Origin: Lantana camara
Taxonomy: Eukaryota > Streptophyta > Magnoliopsida > Lamiales > Verbenaceae
Assembly (NCBI GenBank): GCA_037501455.1
Contig: CM074859.1
Span: 91,594,894 to 91,658,893 of the forward strand
Direction of reading: 5' to 3'
DNA length: 64,000 nt
Part shown: piece by piece, positions 1 to 8,990 of the stretch
Position numbering within the stretch: position 1 is the first letter of the stretch
Layout of the letters: every line of letters begins with the position of its first letter
The notes under the pieces: model-generated
Told to the model about the DNA's origin: nothing
The model's database searches: none
What the model saw: the letters and a program-made list of their open reading frames with translations, nothing else
Program-made: the position numbers and the translations under genes

Positions 1-2106
1 TTGTCGGGTTTTCGGGAGTTGTTTTGTTTGGGTGACCTAAAGGGGGCTAAAGTGAATTTAGCACACCTTGGGTCTCGGGTAGTGTAACTTGAGCTCGAAA
101 ATTCAGATTTGAATTCCGTCACCTCCGTTGAACTTGTTTCGATGATTCGAGTACAATGGACCTAGCTTTGTATTTTTCTAACTTCGTTTGGTACCCCGAA
201 TTCAGCCCAAAACTTTGTGTCGCACCCTTATGGCCTAATTTCACCTATTTGCACCTAAGTCCCTCAATTTTCCACTAATTCACCCAAGACTTGGCCCCAC
301 AAATTTCCAAATTCTCAGGTATATTTTTCCCCTTACCAACTGATACATACACATGAAAAAGAAGGAAAATTGGCAACAACTTGAAGCTCTTGAAATCCCT
401 CCATTGACACTATTCAACCCAAGAGATTTTGAGCTCAATCTCATCCAACTTCCAACATCTCCTCAACGTAAGTTTATATTTGGAATCTCCACATCTATAT
501 GTTCATTTTCATCCATGAATATCTTGCCTTGATCCATGATATGTATGAGTTTGGGAAACTTGGTGAATAGTTAGGTTATTTTGGAGTTTTGAGGAGTTCT
601 TGCTTTCCTTTGGATTAAATGCTTATATGAAGCCTTATATGAAGTCCTTATGTCTCATTTATTGTTACCCTAACTTGTACTGAATGCTAGTTGCTTGGTT
701 GGTAAGATGCCATTAATGGAGGCTATGGTTTTTGCAAGCTTTTCTTCTCCTTTTTCTTGTTTGTTGCCTTTGTTACTTTTTTGTAGGTCTTGCAAGAGTA
801 TGGGAGGTGTTATATGCTGAGTTTTGTTACCTTTACATGTCCTTGTGTGTTGCCTTTGCTGTTGTGTTGTGGTTTTTGGTGTTGCAGGGACAAGCGTGAT
901 TCAGCCCCAACGACGAGGTAAGGGCCGTTAAGGCCTTTGTATATATTTGGAGGTAACGCCCATTACCTCCTTCTCCTGAGCCTCTGTACCCAGTAACGGG
1001 CGTTCCTGCCCGTGGTCATAGGCAGTGGTAACGGCCGTTAACTGTGTAGAATTTCTTCTATACCGGTTAACGGGCGTTACCCACTTTATGCTTGAGAGGG
1101 GTTAACGTCCGTTAACCCTATTTGTGCGGTTGTGATTTGTTTCTTCATTCATTGCTTCTCTTATTCGTTCTGCTACTTCGTTTATGACTTTTATACATCG
1201 AATGCATGTATGATTAAGTTTGTAATTGAATTAAAAGATATGAAATTATATATAAATTTATTTGATTCGTTTATTTGAATCCTTGAACTTAAGTGACGCA
1301 TATTTGCATTCATATGCATTCATTTCATGCATAAGCATTTCCGAGCGTCTATATGGTTCATAATTGAGTCTAAGTCTCGGGTCTTGCATTTTTATGTTTC
1401 AGAGCCTCTTCCAGAAGTCAACGAGACCGAGGTTTAGGTGTCCTTTGCTCTTCTCGTTCGGTTTCTACTTCACGTTTTGCTTCCAGGTGAGGGTTAGGAA
1501 TTTTCTTTTAGTTATGAAACGTATGGCATTTACGTGAATGATTTCCTACCCCGTTTATGGTTATAATTGTTATATAATTAAATACGAATGCTTATGATAC
1601 GTTTATGAACTTATGATTTCCTCTTTTCAAATTTATAAAAAAAAAATTGGTATAAGTATGGGCGTATATGAGCTTAGGATTTTGAATCCCTTGTATGTTT
1701 TGTTTGCGAATCTAGCGAGAGGTACCCTGAAAGATGTGATTATGGTATGCTTTTACGAATTCGGGCCCAGGGAATGGTGGGCAAGAACCCCCGGGACGAC
1801 AGGGGCCATCGGGTTAAGCCTGTGCACTTTCCCATTTGAGGTGTTGCGGTGCAACTCTTGGAGGTTGAGAAGATGCTATACCTTGAGCCTTCGGTGAATA
1901 ACCGAGGAAGGCATATCGTGGGTTAGCTACCCCATATGTATATAGAATCCATATGGGTGGAGAGGGTTTGAATCCCGAACACCAAGGAGTTGAGGAAGTT
2001 ATGAATTTATAAATTTATGTATTTACGATTTATCATGAGGAAGTTGAGGAGGTCCGTACTCGCCGGTAAATGTTTCTTTATGTATTGGTGGTTATGAAAC
2101 GAGTTA
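1..2106 (+). repeat. Element C, 5' LTR, left part (Ty3/gypsy, Tekay-like)
   Basis: This stretch has no credible gene. It aligns in order, loosely, with the LTR at 16309-18835: a donor-like AAC|GTAAGT at 467/468, an acceptor-like TTTCAG at 1402, a GTGAGG donor-like site at 1497, then the block with 'ctagcgag' and 'gggccc'. Position 1 corresponds to roughly 300 bp inside the LTR, so its start lies outside the window. It stops at 2106, where element A begins, and resumes at 14842. The AGTTA copies at 2102-2106 and 14837-14841 show that A inserted here. Its GC-rich palindrome cluster is missing from the 3' LTR at 16309-18835, so the two LTRs of C are not simple copies. Family assignment is inferred from the 3' end and the attached integrase fragment. 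Confidence 0.7.
917..1117. repeat. GC-rich palindrome cluster, AACGGgCGTT type
   Basis: Six short imperfect palindromes lie within 200 bp, with arms of the type GGTTAACGG/CGTTAACC (for example near 1025, 1065 and 1100). The surroundings are AT-rich. The cluster sits between the donor-like site at 468 and the acceptor-like site at 1402 of this LTR. Confidence 0.75.
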
Positions 2107-4648
2107 TGTAACTCCCCAGCTTTCGGCCTTTCATGTATGAACACCACGTGTGAGTTTTGAGAGTTAGAATTTAATTTTATTTGATCATTTCTTCAATTTG
2201 TCATATCATGACATGATTTTTATAAAATTTTATTCTAAGTGTTTTATGAAATTCATATCAAATTAACATTTATTGCATAAATTGAATTTGATTGAAACGT
2301 GAATTAATTCCTGAGCATGATTTAATTTCTTTTACGTCCTTAATTGATCACTTTCTTAAATTTGGGGGCTTGATTGCATGAATTATTAGGGGATATAAGC
2401 GATCATTTATTATGGAATTGGATCTAATTGCATAACTTAATAAGTTGAGGGACTTAATAGCAAATTGGAGCATCTCTTCCTTACATATAGTAGCAATCAC
2501 GTACCATTTGCTTCTCATTTCATACAAAACATTACATACACTTGTTCTCGCTTCCATTTTCAACCGATCCAAACCCTCTTCAATAAGAAGGGAAATTTCA
2601 TCAATTCAAGTCATATTTTGTGGGTTTTACATCCATTGGAGCATCATCATCAACATAACTTCATCTCTTCTTTCATTTCATTCATTTAAGGTAATTTTGG
2701 AGATTTGATAAATTCTTGAATTGAATGTGATAGCTAGGGCTTTGGTATAAATTGGTTGAATTGAGTAATTGTTGTTGGAAGCATGTTTGTGAACTTTGAG
2801 CTTAAGTTTGATGCATATATTATGAAGTTTATGAGCTTAGATCATAGGTTGACATATGGGTTTGTAATGAATGATTCTTGATGATCTAGCTTGGAATTAA
2901 GTGTTTATATGAGTTGTTATTGATCTATAAGTATGCTAGTATGGTTATATCATGGAATTGATGCATTTGATCTTGGTTTTAAATCATTTTGGTGGATTGG
3001 TTTTTGGTACGTATTTTTCCCCTGCTGCTGTTCTGTTTCTGCTGCCTCTGTGTTTTGGGAACGACCCTTCCCGTCCCAATTCATTCTGGGAACGGTCGTT
3101 CCCACCCCTGCTAGCTGTCCCACGAGACTGGGAACGACCCTTCCCAGTTTTAGCTTACAGCCAGAACGGTCGTTCCCAGCCCCTAAAATTTTTCCAAAAC
3201 TTACAGAGGCACGGGATTAAACCGGGAAGCCGGGAACGGCCCTTCCCAGCTCCAGTTCAAAACCAGAACGGCCGTTCCCATGCTCCAGAGGGTTTTGTCA
3301 ATTTTCTGCATAAAATTTAGTTTTCATAACCCGTTTCTAATGCCTTAATTGATCGATACGTGTTATTATATGCTTATTTTATGCATGAAAATGATCATAT
3401 CATTCCATAAATGTCCATGCACGTCATATTGATCATGATCACGCCGTTCGTCATAATTGGTACATTTTGAGTCGTGTCTCACCGACAATTGTCTTTCTTG
3501 ACAGACCAGCTTCCTGGTGATGAGGAGCAGGCCCCGTGAGCTGTTTCCTTGTTTATTTTGGTCACACAGGTGAGGTTTAATTTCTAGATATATAGAACCC
3601 TTTCAACCCTTATGTGGATTTTAGCCAAAAATGTATTAATATACTATAGATTTTCATAAATCTCAAACGATTTCAAACTTCACCGTATCTACTGTACTGA
3701 ACTGACCGTATTTTTGGCGAGTATACTGTATTGCACTATGGGCCCGAGGGTAGTGGCTTGAGCCAACCGGGAAAACATGGGCTGACGGGTAACTCTCGCG
3801 TTAACCTCACCAATTTTGGGATGACCCCTGAACCCCCTAAGAGATTAGGGGAGGAAGGAGTTCCGGGCTTAGGTATTCATGCACCCTCTGCTCACACTGA
3901 TTGGACGGTTGGGCCTTGCAAACCCACCATCACCCGAAGGAAGAAGGGACTGAAACTGCTATTGAATGTACTGCACTGTAATAACTTGCTTGATCACTTA
4001 AACCATTGATAACCTAATTATTGTACACAGTTGGAGTAAGGTTGGAGAATTGCCTCACTCGCCGGGCCACTGATTGACTGAAATTGAAATAATTGCTAAA
4101 TTTGATAGTTGTAACCTCGGGCGATATTTTATTATTTTCTTAAATTTTTTTGTTTTACAAAGATATTACCCGAGATTATAACTTGCATGTATGTGCGCAT
4201 ATATTTATTTATACCCCTCGCTCAGTCCGTTGTAGACTGACGCCTCAACCTTTCAGTTTTTGCAGGTGCGTGCTAGGCGGGAATTAGAGTCTAGTTCGTC
4301 TTTAATTTGGGTCTAGCACACTTCACCTTCACTTTATGTTCATGTATTGATATTTATGATATTTTTGACATGTCTTATGAAATTATTATGTAGATGATAT
4401 TGTATTGATATGTTGATGGATAGATGACATGCTTTTAGGAATACTTGCCAGATATTATGAATAAATTATTGTTTCCGCTTTTTTTGCTCTGAATGAATTA
4501 TTGTTTTGGGGTTAGTCCCGCCTAGCTCTGGTCATTTTTTTTTTATCTCCCGTTCGCTATAGCTTTGATTCATGTATGGGTTATCCATTTCATATGTGGA
4601 TCGAACTATAGTGCGGGGGATGTGGTACCTAGCGTTCCGGGTGCTACA
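2107..4648 (+). repeat. Element A 5' LTR, first complete copy
   Basis: A TGTAAC...GCTACA unit of 2542 bp that matches the 3' LTR at 12385-14836 along its length. Splice-like signals inside are a donor-like AAG|GTAATT at 2690/2691, an acceptor-like TTGACAG ending at 3504, a donor-like CAG|GTGAGG at 3569/3570, and an acceptor-like TTTTTGCAG ending at 4265. A TCAGTC...GACTGA hairpin lies at 4222-4240. It is followed by 'tcctgagg', nearly the 'tcctaagg' that precedes the primer site, and then directly by a second, 5'-truncated LTR. Confidence 0.9.
3057..3280. repeat. GC-rich palindrome cluster, GGGAACGGCCGTTCCC type
   Basis: Six copies of a 12-16 bp palindrome start near 3057, 3088, 3130, 3164, 3232 and 3266. 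The best forms are GGGAACGGTCGTTCCC at 3088-3103 and GAACGGCCGTTC at 3266-3277. The 3' LTR carries the homologous cluster at about 13335-13526. The open reading frames across it (peptides rich in ERPFP and NGRS) are by-products of the repeat. Confidence 0.9.
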
Positions 4649-6235
4649 TCCTGAGGGACGGGTAACTCTAGCGCTATCCTCACCAATTTTGGGATGACCC
4701 CTGAACCCCCTAGGAGATTAGTGGAGGAAGGAGTTCCGGGCTTAGGGATTCATGAACCCTCTGCTCACACTGATTGGATGGTTGGGCCTTGCAAACCCAC
4801 CATCACCCGGAGAAAGAAGGGACTGAAACTGCTACTGAATGTAATGCACTGTAATAACTTGCTTGATCACTTAAACCATTGACAACCTAATTATTGTACA
4901 CAGTCGAAGTAAGGTTGGAGAATTATGTCACTCGTCGGGCCACTGATTGACTGAAATTGAAATAATTGTTAAACTCGATAGTTGTAACCTCGGGCCATAT
5001 TTTATTATTTTCTTAAATTATTTTGTTTTACAAAGATATTACCCGAGATTATAACTTGCATGTGTTGGTAATAGTTCCCTAGAAAGCTGTTATGCTTCGG
5101 GACTTTCCCTATATCATAGATAATCTTTGAATAATATACGAATGATTGTAATCACAGGCGAACACTTCTTATGTGTCAATACGTGTTTTGTATGTTTTCA
5201 TTACGTGCACATGTCTAGAACTCCCCTAATCCGATGAGGCCGTTAAGAACTTTATCATTATGGGAATGACACAAGAAACAAGTTCTTAACTCCATAGGCG
5301 AGGATTAGAAACTTCTCCAAGTCAATGATTCTGACAGACAGTGGGAGAGTCGACCTTGCCTCTGTTGAGACTTGCTTGTGTAGTTGTGTCCTTAAGAAGG
5401 ATCATCCTGTTTCATGGGGTGTTGTTGTAAGAACAAGTTCACTGAGAGTGCCCCGCGTGAGAAGATTCCTAAATGGGAAAGGAAGTTTCCTGAAACTTCC
5501 AGATTAGGAAATATCTCACATGTCAATGACGTGAGGAATTAATCCTTAGACTTGAGATTCCACATTGTCTCATATGAGCTAGCTCTGTAATCTTTGATAT
5601 AGGCTTAAAAGGGTGTCGCCATACAGACACCTGAACCACGGCCTATGTTGGGATTACACAAGTGGCATATGAGAACTGTTGGAATCAATAAAGGACCTAC
5701 ACTTGCTGTAGGAAAGATGATCTCTTATTATATAAGTCATTCATGATTACTTCCTTAAATCCTTGCGCAAGGTGGTTAGATCAAGACATCAAGAAAATGG
5801 GGTTTTCTTGGATTGAGATCAAATGGAATATGATGTGAACTTTGTTTTAAGATTAAGATTAGTGGGGCTCTCCATATTCCCATGCCCTAGATCTTAATCG
5901 AGAGATAGGATGGTAGGAGGATCGTATCCCACATGATGTCATTGACTGAAAGGTTCTTTCGAATATACATTCACATTTCGGGTAGGGGTCACACACCTGT
6001 TGCTAGACTATGGTCGTGTGATCTGTGAGATAATTAATTAATAAGTGTATTAATTAATTAGGCTCACTGCTAACTCAAATTGAACCTAGAGGGCCACACA
6101 CAAATACCGGGTTCAAAGGGTATTAAGTAAAGATCATATAGTTGATCGAAACGAGACCACAGTGTAAAGTGCACGTGTGGATATCGAGAGCAATGTTTGG
6201 ACGTGTGGTTCCAATTAAGGAATTGGACCATGTGT

Positions 6236-6465
6236 TAATTAATTGAAGAATTAATTATTAAGTCCAAATATAATTAATTGGAGAATTAATTATAAAGCCG
6301 AGATATAATTAATTGGAGAATTAATTATAAATCCCTAATATAATTAATTGGAGAATTAATTATATAGCCGAATAAAATTAATTGGAGAATTAATTTTATC
6401 CCGTTAGACTTAATTGGTGAATTAATTCTAAAGTCCTTGAAAGAATTAATTAGAGAACTAATTCT
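6236..6465. repeat. AT-rich palindromic tandem array in solo LTR 1
   Basis: Seven copies of an imperfect palindrome, consensus aattaattggagaattaatt, at a spacing of about 34-36 bp. Short spacers such as 'aaagccgagat' and 'aatccctaat' separate them. The minus-strand relative at 36889-39006 has the same array at about 37570-37800. The copy at 24529-26464 does not. Confidence 0.85.
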
Positions 6466-6739
6466 AAGTATTTAATTATTTACTTGTTCTAATTTGATTA
6501 GAGTAAATAAATAAATAAATATCTTCTATTTTATTATTCTAATAAAGTATTAGGATGAGATATTTAATTATTGTTAGAATAATTAAATATTCCTAATTAG
6601 TTAGGAACTCTCTTTCTAGAAGAATAGATATCTTATTTTAGATAAGATATTATTTTACTTGGAGAGAAAGAAAGAATAGTAGACAAGTCAAAGTAGGAAT
6701 CCGATTCCTACATGACCTTTAGGGTTTCGAACCCTTCAC

Positions 6740-6747
6740 TATAAAAG
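6740..6747 (+). promoter_or_regulatory. TATA box of solo LTR 1
   Basis: TATAAAAG stands alone in a suitable place, about 400 bp before the LTR end, and would start transcription near 6770. The same CACTATAAAAGGG context is conserved on the minus strand of the copy at 36889-39006 (37290-37297). Confidence 0.6.
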
Positions 6748-7622
6748 GGCAAGGGGCTCGATTTTTTAGGGCTTACGCGTGACCGTGATCACGCCCAGAC
6801 TTCCTGGAATTTCGGGGATAATTCTCTTGCTTTCCTTTAACTCAGTTCTTGTTTCTTTAATACACATGTTATAGTACTAGCATACTCACTGACATGCTTG
6901 AATCTAGGTTGGTGTGGATTAATACTCTAGAGGATTTCTACTTTGGAATCTCGAAGAAAGAATCAAGAAACGGGGATTTTCATGCCGCATGAAGAACGTA
7001 TGAGGGCGGCTCAATACGTTTCAAGAAAGCTACAATTTGTGTGAGTTTCTTGAGTCCCAACGTTACAATACTAACATTGCAAGTTTTTAGATCCCTTTTG
7101 GAAAAATTTTTAAACTTCCGCTGCGCTTACTCTGTTGTTTTCCAACAACATGTATGTGCGAATATATTTATTTATACCCCTCCCTCAGTCCGTTGTAGAC
7201 TGACGCCTCAACCTTTCAGTTTTTGCAGGTGCGTGTTAGGCGGGAATCAGAGTCTAGTTCGTCTTTAATTTGGGTCTAGCACACTTCACCTTCACTTTAT
7301 GTTCATGTATTGATATTTATGATATTTTTGACATGTCTTATGAAATTATTATGGAGATGATATTGTATTGATATGTTGATGGATAGATGACATGCTTTTG
7401 GGAATACTTGTCATATATTATGTATAAATTATTGCTTCAGCTTTTATTGCTCTGAATGAATTGTTGGCTTGGGGTTAGTCCCGCCTAGCTCTTGTCGTTT
7501 TTTTTTTATTGTCTCCCGTTCGCTATAGCTTTGATTCATATATGGATTATCCATTTCATATGTGGATTGAACTATAGTGCGGGAGATGTGGTACCTAGCG
7601 TTCCGGGTGCTACATCCTAAGG

Positions 7623-7634
7623 TGGTATCAGAGC
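7623..7634 (+). other. Primer binding site of element A
   Basis: TGGTATCAGAGC, eight bases after the LTR end at 7614. It is complementary to the 3' end of initiator Met tRNA, the usual minus-strand primer of plant chromoviruses. Confidence 0.9.
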
Positions 7635-7885
7635 TCGGTTGCAAGATCGGGTCTCTAGTGTCGTGTCTTGTGAGTCTATGTCGCACGGCATAGAAATTAA
7701 TTGTCAACTTGATAGTCTTGCATCGTTACTTGAATTGCTTGAACCTATTTGAATTCTTTGAAATATTTGAACTTACTTGAATTCTGTGAATTATTTGAAT
7801 TTTATGATTTACGTGCAATTTGCGAGTTATTTGCACACATTTGCACCTAGTAATTAAACATGCATACCAGTGACTTGATTTCAGG

Positions 7886-8990
7886 ATGGCTCGCGACAGA
7901 CATCATCGCTCCTCCACCTCCTCAGGCTCAGCCTCAGGACTTTATGAATGCAGTGGTTGGGCTTACTGATCAGAGGGTTCGGGAGTATGTTCCTCCAGCA
8001 CCACCCGTTCCACCACCACAGCCGGGGGCACAGATTTCAGTGGTTTTCAAGGAGTTTCAGAATCAGCACCCACCAAAATTCTTTAAATGAAATGATATTC
8101 AGGCCGAGCAGTGGTTAAGAGAGGTAGAGAGGATTTGGGAGCTTATCCCGTGTAAGTCCCAAGAGAAGGCTCGTTGTACTAGTTCTTTGATTCAGGATGA
8201 GGCCTATTCTTGGTGGGAGAGTGCCCGGATTATACTAGATGCCGCCGACGAGGAAGTAACTTGGGAGGTTTTCACCCGGGAGTTCAGAAACAAGTTTATT
8301 TCTCTATCTTCTCGCACACGAAGACTGAAGGAATTTTTTGAACTTAAGCAGGGAAGCAGGTCTGTTTCAGAGTATATCGCCGAGTTTGAGAGATTGTCCC
8401 GCTATGCCCCTAATATAGAGAGTGATGATTTCCATAAGGCGATGCAGTTTGTTCAGGGCCTTAGACCAGACATTTAGATAGCGATTGAGGCGGTCAACAC
8501 GAGCACATGGTTGAAGGCTACTACGAAGGCATTGAAGGTCGAGGACTCAGTGAATGCAAGGCGATCTACCTATCGCTCAGGTTCGGGTTCAGGTTCCGGA
8601 TCGGGTTTCAGAGGTTCTGGTTCGGGTTCTAGTTCGGGCAAGAGGCCTATGACTTATTCTTCTCCACCACCAGCTCCGAAGGGCCCAGGGAAGAAGCCCC
8701 GACCTACGGGACTCGTGTTTAGAGCTCCAGCTGTGCCAACTTTGCCACCACCACCCAAGAGACCTGCATGTACCTTCTGTGGACAGACTACACATATCTA
8801 TGATAACTGTAGGAGGCGTCTGGGCTTATGTTTGATTCGTGGGAGTGCCGAGCACATGGTAGATGGATGTCCAGATCACAGGATTCCGCCACCTGGGGGT
8901 CAGAGACCATTGATTAGAGCTCGTGCTTATACTCTGGATGGAGAGCAGCAGGATGTTGAGAATGATCCCGCCGCGGTAGTTGAAGGTACC
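7886..8990 (+). pseudogene. gag of element A (capsid/nucleocapsid), broken
   Basis: Gag would form the capsid and package element RNA. The ATG at 7886 sits one base after an acceptor-like TTGATTTCAG and matches the start used in element B (23225). About 46 bp present in B just after the start is missing here and shifts the frame. The rest is readable in the frame of 7860. Nonsense codons stand at 8088 (TGA) and 8475 (TAG). A proline-rich N-terminus precedes the retrotransposon gag core (8100-8475, with RTRRLKEF and SVSEYIAEFERLSRYAPN) and a Ser-Gly repeat at about 8580-8640. The first CCHC knuckle (CTFCGQTTHIYDNC) is intact. The second has lost a cysteine: CLIRG, where B has CLLCG. Clearly non-functional. 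Confidence 0.9.

Larger units (their letters stand above)
5063..7147 (+). mobile_element. Solo LTR 1, TGTTGG...CCAACA family (probable Ty1/copia)
   Basis: A 2085-bp unit with TGTTGG at its start and CCAACA at its end, inserted in the duplicated LTR of element A. The flanks are GCATG (5058-5062) and ACATG (7148-7152), a 5-bp duplication with one change. The uninterrupted site is visible at about 4185 and 14375. It has no coding region or primer site. A TATA box 1.68 kb from the left end fits the U3-R-U5 layout of an LTR. Related copies on the minus strand lie at 24529-26464 and 36889-39006. The copia assignment rests on terminal sequence style only. Confidence 0.85.
4649..7614 (+). repeat. Element A, duplicated partial LTR (5'-truncated) with nested insertion
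   Basis: After the first LTR ends at 4648 and a short leader stub, LTR sequence restarts at 'gacgggtaactc' near 4657, matching 3783 onward. It runs to the LTR end GCTACA at 7614 just before the primer site. Without the insertion at 5063-7147 the duplicated part is about 870 bp, the same length as 3783-4648. The arrangement is LTR, leader stub, truncated LTR. Two LTRs of tandem or recombined elements joined by a deletion would produce it. Confidence 0.85.

Noticed and set aside
3057..3280. Palindrome clusters as a CRISPR array
   Set aside because: Plant nuclear DNA, unequal spacing, imperfect repeats, no cas genes. They lie inside LTRs and recur with them.
2933..3320. Overlapping open frames of 95-122 codons across the LTR palindrome cluster (also 13211-13566, 21240-21620 and 30688-30981)
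   Set aside because: The peptides are just the palindromes translated, exist on both strands, start outside any gene context and differ completely between A and B.
7615..7640. TGGTATCAGAGC region as a tRNA gene
   Set aside because: Only the tRNA 3'-end complement is present and it directly follows an LTR end. It is a primer binding site.
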